Part shown: positions 33,073 to 45,615 of the stretch, piece by piece
Position numbering within the stretch: position 1 is the stretch's first letter
Layout of the letters: every line of letters begins with the position of its first letter
NCBI GenBank assembly: GCA_947475875.1
Contig: CANJME010000012.1
Location: 32,528-96,527, forward strand
Source: Caulobacteraceae bacterium
Lineage (GTDB): Bacteria > Pseudomonadota > Alphaproteobacteria > Caulobacterales > Caulobacteraceae
Direction: 5' to 3'
Length of the DNA stretch: 64,000 bases
The notes under the pieces: generated by a model
Databases searched by the model: none
What the model was told of the DNA's origin: nothing
Seen by the model: the letters and a program-made list of their open reading frames with translations, nothing else
Translations under genes and position numbers: made by a program

Positions 33073-33437
33073 CGTTGGGCCCGGGCGATGGAAAGCTTGG
33101 AGAGAATAATCTCGCCGTCGAACGGCTTCATGATGAACTCGTCGGCCCCGGCCTCGAGCGCCTCCAGAATGCGGGCGGGCTCGTTTTCCACCGAGCACAT
33201 GATGACGTTGGGCGCGCGGCCCTCGGGTTCGGCGCGCAGGGCCTTCAGGAATTCGATGCCGTTCATCACCGGCATGTTCCAGTCCAGAATAATGGTGTCC
33301 GGCATCGCCGCCCGGCACCAGGCAAGCGCTTCCATGCCGTCGCCGGCCTCGGCGACTTCAAAGCCCATGTCTTCGATGATGCGGCCTGCGACCTTGCGGA
33401 TCACGCGGCTGTCGTCGACCACCAGACAGGTTCGCAA
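33069..33437 (-). CDS. single-domain CheY-like response regulator
   Basis: 122 aa receiver with CLVVDDSRVIRKVAGRIIED, phospho-Asp in TIILDWNMPVMNG, switch residues in IMCSVENEP and FIMKPF. There is no output domain. It sits between chpT and cheR in one operon; a member of the CheY/Cle type acting on the motor or shuttling phosphate is possible, but the sequence alone does not decide. Confidence 0.9.
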   Translation of the reverse strand: MRTCLVVDDSRVIRKVAGRIIEDMGFEVAEAGDGMEALAWCRAAMPDTIILDWNMPVMNGIEFLKALRAEPEGRAPNVIMCSVENEPARILEALEAGADEFIMKPFDGEIILSKLSIARAQR

Positions 33438-33521
33438 AGGCGGACACTCCTTTCCCAGCGCTCATCTATCGCGCGCCAGGGTTAAGGGAGGGTGAGAATG
33501 GAGCGATATTTTAAGGCGAAA

Positions 33522-34154
33522 TCAGCCCGGCAGGTCGACCGTGATTTTGGCCTGATCCTCGGCTGTCTCCGTGGCGATGGTTCCGCCTGCATCAGTCACG
33601 ATCAGCGACAGGTAATAGGCCTGCACCCAGTAGCCGGACATGCCCTCGCCCATGGACTGCCCGGAAAGGCCCCGGATCACCTCGGGGCGCAGGGTGGCGC
33701 GCGGGCCGGTGGCGGCCATGACGATGCTGGATCCGTCCACCGAAAGCTGCATCTCACCACCGCGCGGCAGGGCGCCGGCGCCGAGCTGGGCGAGGTTGAG
33801 TAAGGTGCGCGCCGCGGGCTTGCCCACGCTCTCGCAATCCATGACCCAGATCAGCTGCGCTTTCTGGGTCTCGAAATAGCCTTCCGCCAGTTTCTGCAGA
33901 TCGCGCACGTCAAAGGTGTCGGCGCTGGCCGAGGCGCCAAACGCCACCCGGCAGAATTGCAGCAGGGCGCCGAGCTTGCGCGAGGAGGAAATCACCAGCG
34001 CCAGCGCCTCTTCGCGCATGTCCTGGCTGTCGGGGTCCTCGATCAGATCAACGCCGGAGACGATCGCGCTCGTCGGGCTGATCAGGTCGTGGCACAGCTT
34101 GGCGGCCAGGAGGGCGGCGAGTTCGGCCGGGCGGGGCAGGGCGGCATCGTCCAT
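33522..34154 (-). CDS. chpT: histidine phosphotransferase ChpT
   Basis: 210 aa. AALLAAKLCHDLISPTSAI carries the phosphorylated histidine (His22), followed by a degenerate kinase-like domain without ATP-binding motifs, as in ChpT. In Caulobacter ChpT passes phosphate from CckA to CtrA and CpdR and so controls the cell cycle. The frame is open far upstream (to 35057), but only the MDDAALPRP start at 34154 yields the family sequence. It heads a chpT-receiver-cheR operon. Confidence 0.92.
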   Translation of the reverse strand: MDDAALPRPAELAALLAAKLCHDLISPTSAIVSGVDLIEDPDSQDMREEALALVISSSRKLGALLQFCRVAFGASASADTFDVRDLQKLAEGYFETQKAQLIWVMDCESVGKPAARTLLNLAQLGAGALPRGGEMQLSVDGSSIVMAATGPRATLRPEVIRGLSGQSMGEGMSGYWVQAYYLSLIVTDAGGTIATETAEDQAKITVDLPG

Positions 34155-34217
34155 GCCCGCCGGATTGACCTGATTTGCCGCTTTGGGAAAGACAGGCGCC
34201 GTGTCAGGAAGCGGCCC

Positions 34218-34985
34218 ATGATTTCGAACGCTGATATGGGTCGCGAGCTCGCCGATATCGTCGAGGAGGCAGCCCGGATTATCCTGCCGCTGTGGCGGAC
34301 TGTGCTGACCGTCGATTCCAAGGCCGACATGAGCCCGGTGACCGAGGCCGACCGCCAGGCTGAAACCCTGATCCTGAAACGCCTGGCCGAGCGTTTTCCC
34401 GGCGTGCCGGTGATTTCTGAAGAAGACGCCAGCGAGTTCGGCACGCCCGATGCGATCGGGCCCCGGTTTTTCCTGGTCGACCCGGTGGACGGCACCAAGG
34501 CCTTCGTGCGCGGCGATACCCACTACACGGTCAATATCGGCCTTGTTGAGGACGGCCGGCCGGTCGCCGGCGCGGTCAATGCGCCGGCCATGGGCCAGAC
34601 CTGGTTCACGACGGCGGCAGGCGCGATGCGGCGCGGTCCGGACGCGCCCGAGGCGCCGGTGCGGGTGCGGCGGTGGCCTGAAGGCGAAGCGGTGGCCCTG
34701 ATCAGCCACACCATGAAGCCGGAAACGGCCGACGCGCTTGCGGGCCAGTATGGCTTTCAAAAGCGCCTGCCGATGGATTCCTCGATCAAGCTCTGCATCA
34801 TCGCCCAGGGTGACGCCGACATCTATCCGCGTCACGGCCCGACCATGGAATGGGACATCTGCGCGGCCCACGCCGTGCTGGAAGCGGCCGGCGGAACCGT
34901 GAAGACGCCAGACGGCGCCCCGCTCGCCTACGGCAAGGCGGGCGAGGGCTTCCGGAACGGGTGGTTCGTCGCCAGAGGCGGATAA
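34218..34985 (+). CDS. cysQ: 3'(2'),5'-bisphosphate nucleotidase CysQ / inositol-monophosphatase family
   Basis: 255 aa. Metal-binding motifs of the family are EADRQAET, ISEEDAS, DPVDGTKAFVRG (the D-P-x-D-G-T hallmark) and WDICAAHAV. TEADRQAE and KAFVRG fit CysQ better than SuhB, so removal of the 3'-phosphate from PAP is likely; histidinol phosphatase is an alternative. The ATG at 34218 follows AGGAAG and is divergent from chpT. Confidence 0.85.
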   Translation: MISNADMGRELADIVEEAARIILPLWRTVLTVDSKADMSPVTEADRQAETLILKRLAERFPGVPVISEEDASEFGTPDAIGPRFFLVDPVDGTKAFVRGDTHYTVNIGLVEDGRPVAGAVNAPAMGQTWFTTAAGAMRRGPDAPEAPVRVRRWPEGEAVALISHTMKPETADALAGQYGFQKRLPMDSSIKLCIIAQGDADIYPRHGPTMEWDICAAHAVLEAAGGTVKTPDGAPLAYGKAGEGFRNGWFVARGG

Positions 34986-35000
34986 GCGGCGCAGCCGCAG

Positions 35001-35122
35001 AAAAAATAAGTACACGGAGGTCACGGAGGACACAGAGGTCCGAGCGCGCTCGGACAACTCCGTGACCTCCGTGCATCCCTCGGGCTTGCCCGAGGGCTCC
35101 GTGATCTCCGTGTACTTATTTT
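35001..35122. repeat. Palindromic TAAGTACACGGAG element, copy 1
   Basis: A 122-bp element with a perfect 17-bp terminal inverted repeat (AAAATAAGTACACGGAG, 35003-35019, and its complement 35106-35122) and inner ACGGAGG repeats plus a second small palindrome (CCCTCGGGCTTGCCCGAGGG). It begins 15 bp after the cysQ stop. Copy 2 is at 38755. No open frame or transposase inside, so it is a REP/MITE-like repeat. Confidence 0.8.
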
Positions 35123-35154
35123 GAAAGCGCGCCGGAGGCGCGCAGGGGGCCGCT

Positions 35155-35280
35155 CTACCGCCCGACGGTCATGCCGATGATCAGGAAGCCTGCGAAGCCC
35201 GCCACGAAGGAGGCGACGGCCACCCAGACCATGGAACCCAGGAAGGAGAAGGGATTGGTCCGGCGAGCGACGGTGCGCAT
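35155..35280 (-). CDS. 41-aa single-pass membrane protein, EcfG-promoted
   Basis: 41 aa: MRTVARRTNPFSFLGSMVWV, then AVASFVAGFAGFLIIGMTVG and Arg. Basic start, one transmembrane helix with small-residue spacing. AAGGAT lies 8 bases before the ATG and a GGAAC-N17-CGTT promoter lies 55 bp upstream on the same strand. I recognise no family. Confidence 0.65.
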   Translation of the reverse strand: MRTVARRTNPFSFLGSMVWVAVASFVAGFAGFLIIGMTVGR

Positions 35281-35334
35281 GGCGAAGATCCTTCTAATCA
35301 GCCCCCGGGGGCCTTTTGAGCGTCAACCCTCTCA

Positions 35335-35360
35335 AACGTGCGGAGGGCCACGGAAGTTCC
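35335..35360 (-). promoter_or_regulatory. EcfG promoter, GGAAC-N17-CGTT
   Basis: On the minus strand GGAAC (35360-35356), 17 bases, CGTT (35338-35335), directed at the 41-aa membrane protein. Confidence 0.65.
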
Positions 35361-35475
35361 GGATGTCCTAAAGATGAGGCTTCCACGATTCTAGCAGGCC
35401 GCCACAATGAACAAACCATGACGGCCGATTCATCCACAGCTTTCCTTGGCCGTCACCGGGCCTTAATACGCCCCC

Positions 35476-36621
35476 ATGAGTCTCTCCGCCCTTGATCTCG
35501 CTCAAGACCTGATCCGCCGCCCGTCGGTCACTCCGGCCGACGCTGGGGCCATGGACGTGCTGCAGAACGCGCTGGAATCGCTGGGCTTTGTTTGCCGCCG
35601 CATGCGTTTCGGCGAGATTGAAAACCTATATGCGCGCTGGGGAACGGGTGGCCCCAACCTCTGTTTCGCCGGCCACACCGACGTCGTCCCGGTGGGCGAC
35701 GCCGCCGCCTGGACGCACGACCCCTTCGCCGCCGTGGTCGAGAACGGCCTTTTGATCGGCCGGGGCGCGGCCGACATGAAGAGCGCCATCGCTGCCTTCG
35801 CCGCCGCCGCGGGGAGGGCCATCGCGGCCGGCAAGGTGACTGGATCGCTGTCTTTTCTGATTACGGGCGACGAAGAGGGCGTGGCCATCGACGGCACCGG
35901 GCCGGTGGTCGAGACCCTGATCGCCGAGGGCGAGCGCGTCGATCACTGCCTGCTGGGCGAGCCGACCAGCGCCGCCAGGGTCGGCGACCAGATCAAGATC
36001 GGCCGCCGGGGCAGCCTCAATGCGGTGATCACGGTGGAGGGCAAACAGGGCCACGTCGCCTATCCGCACCTCGCTTTAAACCCGCTGCCCACGCTCATCC
36101 GCCTGCTGGACGTGCTGCAAAGCCGGGTGCTCGACGCAGGCTATCCGCGCTTCCCGCCCTCGAACCTGGAAGTGACCACGGTCGATGTGGGCAACCCGAC
36201 GACGAACGTCATCCCCGCCCGCGCGAGCGCGCGCCTCAACATCCGCTTCAATCCCGCCCACGACGGGGAAAGCCTGATCGCCTGGCTGGAAGAAGAATGC
36301 CGCCTGGCCGGCGAAGGCTTTGCCGGCAAAATCGACCTTACCCCATCCCTGACCGGCAACGCCTTCATCACCGAGCCGGGCGATTTCACGTCAGTAGTGG
36401 CCGGGGCCGTCGAGGCGGTGACCGGCAAGGCCCCGGAACTGACCACCACCGGCGGGATTTCCGACGCCCGCTTCATCCGCAAGCTCTGCCCGGTGGTCGA
36501 GGTGGGCCTGATGGGGGCGACCATGCACGCGGTCGGCGAGAACGCGCCGGTAAAGGACATCGAAATCCTGACGGCGGTGTATGAGCGGGTGATCGAACGT
36601 TATTTTGAGGCGGTCGGGTAA
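35476..36621 (+). CDS. dapE: succinyl-diaminopimelate desuccinylase
   Basis: 381 aa M20-family metal enzyme of lysine/peptidoglycan synthesis. Metal and active-site motifs are [26 protein letters not shown] (bridging Asp), [12 protein letters not shown] (catalytic Glu) and [10 protein letters not shown]. The length is standard (375-385). Its 3' end overlaps the truA gene on the opposite strand by 22 bp. Confidence 0.95.
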   Translation: MSLSALDLAQDLIRRPSVTPADAGAMDVLQNALESLGFVCRRMRFGEIENLYARWGTGGPNLCFAGHTDVVPVGDAAAWTHDPFAAVVENGLLIGRGAADMKSAIAAFAAAAGRAIAAGKVTGSLSFLITGDEEGVAIDGTGPVVETLIAEGERVDHCLLGEPTSAARVGDQIKIGRRGSLNAVITVEGKQGHVAYPHLALNPLPTLIRLLDVLQSRVLDAGYPRFPPSNLEVTTVDVGNPTTNVIPARASARLNIRFNPAHDGESLIAWLEEECRLAGEGFAGKIDLTPSLTGNAFITEPGDFTSVVAGAVEAVTGKAPELTTTGGISDARFIRKLCPVVEVGLMGATMHAVGENAPVKDIEILTAVYERVIERYFEAVG

Positions 36622-37355
36622 ATCGCCTCCACCAGATAGAGCCCGCCGGCCGGAGCCACAGGTCCGCAAGCTTTACGATCCTTCGCGTCCAGCGCCGTCT
36701 GCACCTCGGCAGCGGTCCAGCGGCCGGCGCCAACCTCGGCGAGCGTCCCCGTCATTGAGCGGACCTGGCGGTGGAGGAAGGACCGGGCGGAAAATTCCAG
36801 CCGCACCTCCTCGCCCTCACGCCAGACGCGGACGGAGTCCAGCGTCTTGACCGGCGACTTCGCCTGGCACTGGACGTCTCGGAAGGTGGTGAAATCGTGC
36901 AGGCCAACGAGGATCTGGCCAGCTGTGTGCATGGCGGCCGCATCCAGGGGCTTCTTCAGGGGCCAGACCTTGCCATGGTCGAGGGCGGGCGGGCTTCGCC
37001 GGTTGAGGATGCGGTAGAGGTAGCGGCGCGAGGTCGCGGCGAACCGGGCCGAAAAATCGTCGGCGCAGCGCTCGGCCGACAGGATGGCGATGGGTTCGGG
37101 AACCAGGTGGGCGTTCAGCGCGTCGGCGACGACCTGCGGCTTCCAGTCTTTCGTCAGATCGAAGTGGATCACCTGGCCCAGGGCATGGACGCCGGTGTCG
37201 GTGCGCCCGGCGGTGACGACGCGAACGGTTTCGCCGGAAAAGCCGAGGATGGCCCGCTCCAACGAAGCCTGAACGGTGGGCTGCGAAGCCTCCTGCGCCT
37301 GAAAGCCGTTATAGGGCCCGCCGTCGTATTCGAGGATCAGCTTGTAGCGGGGCAT
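36600..37355 (-). CDS. truA: tRNA pseudouridine(38-40) synthase TruA
   Basis: 251 aa. Catalytic motif [13 protein letters not shown] with the active-site Asp; N-terminal [16 protein letters not shown] is the family start. Acts on positions 38-40 of tRNA anticodon arms. The start codon overlaps the fmt stop by one base, so both are translated from one message. Confidence 0.95.
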   Translation of the reverse strand: MPRYKLILEYDGGPYNGFQAQEASQPTVQASLERAILGFSGETVRVVTAGRTDTGVHALGQVIHFDLTKDWKPQVVADALNAHLVPEPIAILSAERCADDFSARFAATSRRYLYRILNRRSPPALDHGKVWPLKKPLDAAAMHTAGQILVGLHDFTTFRDVQCQAKSPVKTLDSVRVWREGEEVRLEFSARSFLHRQVRSMTGTLAEVGAGRWTAAEVQTALDAKDRKACGPVAPAGGLYLVEAIYPTASK

Positions 37356-38281
37356 CAGGAAACCCTGGTCCCCGGCGCCAGCGGAAAGCCGCGCACGAAT
37401 TCGGCCGTGCCTTGAGCGGCCTTGCCCTCACGCTGGGCCTTGATCAGCCGCACGGCGCCCTCGCCACAGGCGATCAGCAGATGGTCATCGAGCACGATTC
37501 CGGGCGCGCCCGAGCCGTCTTCGGCGCGGGAGATCAGAGCCTTGATCCGGACGGGCCCCTTGGCGCCATGGGCCTCGAACCAGGCGCCGGGAGAGGGCGA
37601 CAGGCCGCGGATTTGCCTGTCGACCTCGGCGGCCGGGCGCGACCAGTCGATGCGGGCTTCAGCGGACCTGATCTTGCGGGCGTAGGTGACGCCCTCGTGG
37701 GCCTGTGGGGTTTCGCGCGCGGCGCCGGCTTCAATCTTCGCCAGAGTTTCCACCAGCAGGGCGGCGCCGGCCTCGGCGGCCCGTTCGAACAGGCTGCCCG
37801 CGGTCTCTGCCGCATCGATGCGCAGGGTGGCGGACGCCACGATCGGCCCCTCATCCAGACCTTCGGTCATACGCATGACCTGAACCCCGGTGACCGTATC
37901 ACCGGCCATGATCGCCCGCTGGATGGGGGCCGCGCCCCGCCAGCGGGGAAGGAGCGAAGCGTGCAGGTTGAAGCTGCCGAGCCTCGGCGCCTCCAGCACC
38001 TCGCTGGGCAGGATCTGGCCGAATGCGACGACAATGGCCGCGTCGAGATCGAGCGCCCGGAAGGCCACGACCTCTTCGGTATCGCGCATCGACAGCGGCA
38101 GGCGGATCGGCAGGGCCAGTTCAATCGCCAGAGCCTCGACCGGCGAGGGCCGCACGACCTGGCCCCGGCCGCGCGGTTTTTGCGGCTGGGAATAGACGCA
38201 GGCGATCTCGTGGCCGGCGCGCGCCAGGGCGGCCAGGCAGTCGGCGGCGATTTGCGGGGTCCCCAGGAACGCGATACGCAT
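37355..38281 (-). CDS. fmt: methionyl-tRNA formyltransferase
   Basis: 308 aa. N-terminal formyl-transferase domain with MRIAFLGTP and the loop [10 protein letters not shown], catalytic region [20 protein letters not shown], then the C-terminal tRNA-binding barrel ([20 protein letters not shown]). Formylates initiator Met-tRNA. Its usual partner def lies 600 bp upstream, separated by a plus-strand lipoprotein gene and a repeat. Confidence 0.96.
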   Translation of the reverse strand: MRIAFLGTPQIAADCLAALARAGHEIACVYSQPQKPRGRGQVVRPSPVEALAIELALPIRLPLSMRDTEEVVAFRALDLDAAIVVAFGQILPSEVLEAPRLGSFNLHASLLPRWRGAAPIQRAIMAGDTVTGVQVMRMTEGLDEGPIVASATLRIDAAETAGSLFERAAEAGAALLVETLAKIEAGAARETPQAHEGVTYARKIRSAEARIDWSRPAAEVDRQIRGLSPSPGAWFEAHGAKGPVRIKALISRAEDGSGAPGIVLDDHLLIACGEGAVRLIKAQREGKAAQGTAEFVRGFPLAPGTRVS

Positions 38282-38341
38282 AAGCGGTCTTTAGCCTCGC
38301 GGGCCGGGATGCGGAACCCGCCCCGGTTTTGGGAGCCTGTC

Positions 38342-38713
38342 ATGAAGCCAGTGATCGCCGCCCTGATCCTTTGCTTGCCCTTGATGGCTTGCGACGACGC
38401 CGACAGGCAAAAGGCCGCCGACGTCGCCGCCGATGTGAAGGAAAGCGCGGGCGACCTCGTCAAAGAAGCCGGCGAGACGGCCAAGGAAGGCGCCGAAGTG
38501 GTCAAAAAGGATGGCGGAGGCCTGGTTCACGAAACCGGCGTGGCGATCAAGGAAAGCGCGCAGAACGTAAGGGAAAAAACCGGCCCGGCGCTGCAGAAAA
38601 CCGGTCAGGTGATCAAGAGCGGCGCGGTCAAGGTCGGCGACGGGGCCAACAAGGTCGGCTCAAACATCAAGGACGCGGTGACGGGGGACAATAAGGAAGA
38701 GCCGGCAAAATAG
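38342..38713 (+). CDS. amphipathic-helix lipoprotein of unknown function
   Basis: 123 aa. Signal ending in the lipobox LPLMAC (Cys around residue 17), then about 100 residues of 11-residue-like repeats rich in Lys/Glu/Ala/Gly (KEAGETAKEGAEVVKK, KESAQNVREKTG, KTGQVIKSGAVKVGDG). The pattern resembles LEA-like or apolipoprotein-like helices, often stress-related. It is inserted in reverse orientation between def and fmt and followed by the copy-2 palindromic element. Confidence 0.75.
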   Translation: MKPVIAALILCLPLMACDDADRQKAADVAADVKESAGDLVKEAGETAKEGAEVVKKDGGGLVHETGVAIKESAQNVREKTGPALQKTGQVIKSGAVKVGDGANKVGSNIKDAVTGDNKEEPAK

Positions 38714-38754
38714 GCGTCACTGTCAGACGTTCTTGTCGCGGCGTCAGCCGCAAG

Positions 38755-38887
38755 AAAAATAAGTACACGGAGGTCACGGAGGAGACACAGAGGACACGGA
38801 GGGTCCATCGCGCTCGGAGAACTCTGTGAACCCCGTGAATGCCCTGGGGCCTGCCCGAGGGCCTCACTGATCTCCGTGTACTTATTT
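38755..38887. repeat. Palindromic TAAGTACACGGAG element, copy 2
   Basis: 133 bp, same architecture as 35001-35122: a perfect 16-bp terminal inverted repeat AAATAAGTACACGGAG (38757-38772 and 38872-38887), internal CACGGAGG units and a CCTGCCCGAGGG core. It lies between the lipoprotein and def, ending 8 bp from the def stop. Confidence 0.8.
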
Positions 38888-38894
38888 CACGGCA

Positions 38895-39404
38895 TTACGC
38901 CGCCCGAACGAGCTTCTTCACCTTGCTGACCGCGCGGTCGCGTTTCAGGCGGGAGAGGTGGTCGATGAAGACGATGCCTTCCAGGTGGTCCATCTCGTGC
39001 TGGATGCAGACCGAGTAGAGCTCGTCGCACTCTTCCTCGATCGTTTCGCCTTCACGGTTCAGATAGCGGATTCGCACCTTGGCCGGGCGTTCGACCTCGT
39101 CATAGATTTCGGGGATCGACAGGCAGCCTTCCTCGCAAGACACCAACTCTTCCGAGCGCCAGAGAATTTCCGGATTGACGAAGAACCGGGGCTGTTTGTC
39201 CTCGCCCTCGCGGGCCAGGTCCATGACGATAACCCGCCTGGGTACGCCGATCTGCACGGCGGCCAGGCCAATGCCGGGCGCGGCGTACATGGTCTCGATC
39301 ATGTCATCCATCAGGGCGCGCAAATCCTCGTCCACGCCTTCAACGGGCGCGGACACCTGTTTGAGCAGGGGATCGGGTACGGTGAGAATGGGTCGAACGG
39401 CCAT
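38895..39404 (-). CDS. def: peptide deformylase
   Basis: 169 aa. The three signature motifs are present: [17 protein letters not shown] and QHEMDHLEG (HEXXH metal site). Removes the formyl group from nascent proteins. It lies 32 bp upstream of no other gene of its pathway: fmt follows only after the lipoprotein and a repeat, an interrupted version of the common def-fmt arrangement. Confidence 0.96.
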   Translation of the reverse strand: MAVRPILTVPDPLLKQVSAPVEGVDEDLRALMDDMIETMYAAPGIGLAAVQIGVPRRVIVMDLAREGEDKQPRFFVNPEILWRSEELVSCEEGCLSIPEIYDEVERPAKVRIRYLNREGETIEEECDELYSVCIQHEMDHLEGIVFIDHLSRLKRDRAVSKVKKLVRAA

Positions 39405-39435
39405 GAGCGTCAGGTAAGGGCGGACCTTACCTTCG

Positions 39436-40683
39436 TCAAGAACGCGCGGCCTTCAGACGCGGGACCGGCGGGGTTTCATCCTCGTCCGCATCGAGTTTGG
39501 TGATCTGGCGGGGCGCGACCTCGATCTGGGTGAGTTCAGGCAGCTCGCGGCCCTCGTGATCGACCTGCAGTTCCTCAAACCGTCGCGCCTGAGGCATGAC
39601 CTGACTTTCCAGTGAGCCGACAAACTGGTTGTAGCGGGAAACCGCCGCCTCCAGCGCCTTGCCGACGGAAGCCGCGTGGCCGCCCATGACCGACAGGCGT
39701 TTGTAGAGCTCCTTGCCGAGTTCCGCGATTTTCGCCGCGCCTTTCGCCTGATCTTCCAGCCGCCAGCCGTAGGAGACCGCCTTGCAGAGAGCGAAGAGGG
39801 TCGAGGGCGTTGTCAGCACGATGTTTTTGTCCATGGCCTCGGTCATCAGCTCGGGCGCACGCTCCTGCGCCGCGACCAGGAAGCCGTCGCCGGGCACGAA
39901 CATGACCACGAAACTGGGCGAGGCCTCGGTCTTGAACTGGTCCCAGTACGCCTTGGCCGACAGGGAGTTCATATGGGCCTTTACGCTGGCCGCATGGCGG
40001 GCGAGCGCGGCTTCCCTGCCCGCATCGTCGGCCGCTTCCTGCGCATCCAGGAAGGCGTTCAGCGAGCATTTGGCGTCGATGACAAATACCCCCCCGCCCG
40101 GCAGGCGCACCTTGACGTCGGGGCGGCGGCGGCCCTCGTCGGTGTCGAGGGAAACCTGTTCCTCGAAATCGAAGCGGTTTGAGAGACCGGCGGCCTCAAG
40201 CACATTGCGCAGGGTCTGTTCGCCCCAGCGCCCCTGAACGCCGGCGCCGCGGCGCAAGGTCGCCGAAAGCTTGCGGGTCTCGTCCTGGGTGGCGGTGGTA
40301 GCGCGCATCAGGCCGGCAATCTGCTCCTTCAGGCCGCCGGTTTCATCCGCCCGGGCCTTTTCGGCGGCGTTCACCTGGGCCTCGAACTTGGCCAGGGTCT
40401 CGGCGACCGGCTTGAGCTGGGCTTCCAGGCGCTGCTGGGCCATCTGTTCGCGAGCCCGGAAGGTCTCGTCGGTGCGCTCCAGCAAGGCCTTGGCTACGGC
40501 ATTGGCCTGTTCGGTGGCCTGGGATTTCAGAAAGGCCAGCTGGCCGGGATCGGCCCCTGCTTGCACCGCTTCCCAGGCGCGAAGTTCCGCCCGGTTGGCC
40601 CGCGCCCGCTCCATCAGGGCCCAGGCCAGGAAGGCGGCGGCGGCTAAAGCGGCGATGATGGCGGCTAAAAGCGCAGGGTTCAT
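39436..40683 (-). CDS. rmuC: DNA recombination protein RmuC
   Basis: 415 aa. N-terminal membrane anchor ([19 protein letters not shown]), a long coiled coil (about 30-130), then the nuclease-like domain with [41 protein letters not shown] and FVVMFVPGD. RmuC limits DNA inversions and rearrangements. It lies between def and recR on the same strand. Confidence 0.92.
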   Translation of the reverse strand: MNPALLAAIIAALAAAAFLAWALMERARANRAELRAWEAVQAGADPGQLAFLKSQATEQANAVAKALLERTDETFRAREQMAQQRLEAQLKPVAETLAKFEAQVNAAEKARADETGGLKEQIAGLMRATTATQDETRKLSATLRRGAGVQGRWGEQTLRNVLEAAGLSNRFDFEEQVSLDTDEGRRRPDVKVRLPGGGVFVIDAKCSLNAFLDAQEAADDAGREAALARHAASVKAHMNSLSAKAYWDQFKTEASPSFVVMFVPGDGFLVAAQERAPELMTEAMDKNIVLTTPSTLFALCKAVSYGWRLEDQAKGAAKIAELGKELYKRLSVMGGHAASVGKALEAAVSRYNQFVGSLESQVMPQARRFEELQVDHEGRELPELTQIEVAPRQITKLDADEDETPPVPRLKAARS

Positions 40684-40716
40684 GATGTGTTCCGTAACAG
40701 AGTCGGGGACGGCCGC

Positions 40717-41310
40717 CTAGGCCGGCCGTCTCGCCCGCATGGCCTGGGCGATGGTGCCGTCGTCGAGCCAGTCGAGTTCGCCGCCAACCGGCACACCCCT
40801 GGCCAGCATGGTGACGGAGACTCCCGACGGACCCAGACGGTCGGCGAGATAGTGGGCGGTTGTCTGGCCATCGACGGTTGCGGGCAGGGCGAGGATGACT
40901 TCGCGCGCCTGGGCGGCCCGGGCCACCAGCCCCTCGATGCGCAGGGCCTCGGGGCCGCGGCCGTCGAGGGCCGAGAGCAGGCCCCCCAGCACATGATAGC
41001 GGCCGTTGAAGGCGCCGGCGCGTTCAAGCGCCCACAGCGCGCCGACCTCCTCGACCACGCAGATCAGGCCGCCATCGCGATTCTGATCCGAACAGACGGC
41101 GCAGGGATCGCGCGTATCGAGCGAGCCGCAGGTTGTGCAGACTTTCACCTTGGACGAAGCGTCCGCCATCGCCAGAGCCAGGGGATCGAGCAACTGATCC
41201 TTGCGCTTGAGCAGGGCGAGCGCGGCGCGGCGGGCCGACCGCGGGCCGAGGCCGGGCAACTTCGCGAGCAGCGCTATCAGGCGTTCGATTTCAGGTCCGG
41301 CGGCGGCCAT
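40717..41310 (-). CDS. recR: recombination protein RecR
   Basis: 197 aa. Helix-hairpin-helix [20 protein letters not shown], zinc finger [16 protein letters not shown], and a Toprim domain with [17 protein letters not shown]. Acts with RecF and RecO in gap repair. No dnaX or ybaB lies upstream in this window, unlike in many bacteria where they adjoin recR. Confidence 0.95.
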   Translation of the reverse strand: MAAAGPEIERLIALLAKLPGLGPRSARRAALALLKRKDQLLDPLALAMADASSKVKVCTTCGSLDTRDPCAVCSDQNRDGGLICVVEEVGALWALERAGAFNGRYHVLGGLLSALDGRGPEALRIEGLVARAAQAREVILALPATVDGQTTAHYLADRLGPSGVSVTMLARGVPVGGELDWLDDGTIAQAMRARRPA

Positions 41311-41350
41311 GGCCCCGTCATGCTGGGCTTCGAGGCCCCTCGCAAGGGGC

Positions 41351-42043
41351 TTAGCGAACGGCTGCCGCCATCACCTTGTCACAGCCCACCTTCTGCACGA
41401 TCACCAAGGTGGTGAGCCCCTCGTGGCTCGGACGTGGCAGGTCAAAGCCTCGCGCCCTGCCGTTCCACTCGCCCAGCTTGACGAGTTCGCGCACCACATT
41501 GCGATAGGCAAGTGTGCGACCCTGGTTTTCGCCACGCCGCACTTCGACCTCGCGCACGCCGGGCTCGTAACGGATCAGCCAGACCTCGTCGGGGCGAACG
41601 GGCGTCGGCCCGCTGTTGATTTGGACCAGCGCCCCGTCACGGATAAAGCGCACGGCCGGGCTGTTCGCCGCAGGCGCCTGGGCCCTGCGCACCAGCCCAT
41701 CGACGGCCCGGGTTTCATTGGCTCTGGCCTCGCCGACGCCGGCGACAATGACTTGAGGCGTGTAGACTGCGTTGGGTTCGCGGTTTTCGGCGCAGGCGCG
41801 CTGGCGGGCGGCGAACTCCGGCCGCGCGAAAGTGTCGGTCCAGCCGAGATAGTCCCAGGTATCGACCGAAAAGGTCAGGGCCAGCACGTCCTTGCGCATC
41901 GACAGGCGATCGATGACGCGGCTTGATTCGGCGCAGGTCCCGCAACCCTGGCTGGTGTAGAGTTCGACGAGCACGGGCGCCTTGGCGGAAGCCGGTAAGG
42001 CCGTCGCCAGCCCCCCCACAAAGGCCAGAACCCCGATACGCAT
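41351..42043 (-). CDS. DUF1223 thioredoxin-like secreted protein
   Basis: 230 aa from the ATG at 42043; a TTG at 42061 is an alternative. Signal peptide, then [22 protein letters not shown] with a CGTC motif at the start of a thioredoxin-like fold, the DUF1223 hallmark, and [18 protein letters not shown]. The CXXC suggests a periplasmic redox role. Function unassigned. Confidence 0.85.
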   Translation of the reverse strand: MRIGVLAFVGGLATALPASAKAPVLVELYTSQGCGTCAESSRVIDRLSMRKDVLALTFSVDTWDYLGWTDTFARPEFAARQRACAENREPNAVYTPQVIVAGVGEARANETRAVDGLVRRAQAPAANSPAVRFIRDGALVQINSGPTPVRPDEVWLIRYEPGVREVEVRRGENQGRTLAYRNVVRELVKLGEWNGRARGFDLPRPSHEGLTTLVIVQKVGCDKVMAAAVR

Positions 42044-42099
42044 GGGCGGGACATAAGCCAAAACAGGGCCCAGGCCCGCTCAACTTGATGTGAGGGGGT

Positions 42100-42136
42100 A
42101 AAACACCTCCCCCATTGCGGAGCTGTGGGGGAGGTG
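42100..42136 (-). terminator. acnA terminator
   Basis: An 11-bp perfect stem (CACCTCCCCCA / TGGGGGAGGTG) followed on the minus strand by TTTT, starting 9 bases after the acnA stop. Confidence 0.85.
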
Positions 42137-42144
42137 TGGGAAAG

Positions 42145-44832
<2,688 letters not shown>

Positions 44833-45012
44833 ATTCGAGAATCCTTTCTCTCGTCTTCGGGCCGTCCGGAGATCGGAAGCGGGTTCGCGCGCTTTTCAGG
44901 AGGGACACACAGCATCGTCTCCCGCGCGGCGCTTGGCCCGCACGGCCGCGCCCCTCTTAGACCGCTCAGGCTTAACCGTCCATGCAGCCGGACCGCTCAT
45001 GCGTGAAATTGC

Positions 45013-45615
45013 ATGATCACGGGCGTAGAGATCGAAAACCTTGCCCTGACAAGGGGTGACCGGCTGCTGTTCGAGGGCTTTTCGGCTCAGGTTTCGCCCG
45101 GAGAGGCGGCCACGCTGGTGGGCGCCAACGGGGCCGGCAAGACCTCGATCCTGCGCTGTGTCGCGGGCTTCATCCGGCCGCATGCGGGCGAGGTGATATT
45201 CGCCGGCGCTGACCCCGACGAGGCGCGCGGCCAGGGCCTGCACTTCGTCGGCCACCAGGATGGACTCAAAAGCACGCGGCTGGCCCGCGATGAGCTCAAT
45301 TTCCAGTCTCGCTGGACGGGTGGGAGTGCGGCGGGCGTCGAGCGCGCCATCGAGACCCTGGCGTTGGGGCCTCTCATGAACCTCGAAGTCCGCAAGCTGT
45401 CGGCCGGGCAGCGCCGGCGGCTGGCGCTGGGCCGTCTGATCGCCGCTCCACGGACCCTGTGGCTGCTCGATGAGCCCATGGCGCCGCTCGATACCGCCCG
45501 CCGCGCCATGTTCGGAAACCTCATGGCCGCCCACCTCGCCGGCGGCGGTATGATCCTGGCCGCCGTGCACGACCCCCTGCCGGTCCCGGCCCGGACGCTG
45601 GAGGTAGCGGGATGA
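45013..45615 (+). CDS. ccmA: heme exporter ATPase CcmA
   Basis: 200 aa ABC ATPase: Walker [11 protein letters not shown], signature [13 protein letters not shown], Walker [13 protein letters not shown]. Works with CcmB/C in releasing heme-loaded CcmE during cytochrome c maturation (system I). Overlaps ccmB by 4 bp (ATGA). Confidence 0.93.
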   Translation: MITGVEIENLALTRGDRLLFEGFSAQVSPGEAATLVGANGAGKTSILRCVAGFIRPHAGEVIFAGADPDEARGQGLHFVGHQDGLKSTRLARDELNFQSRWTGGSAAGVERAIETLALGPLMNLEVRKLSAGQRRRLALGRLIAAPRTLWLLDEPMAPLDTARRAMFGNLMAAHLAGGGMILAAVHDPLPVPARTLEVAG

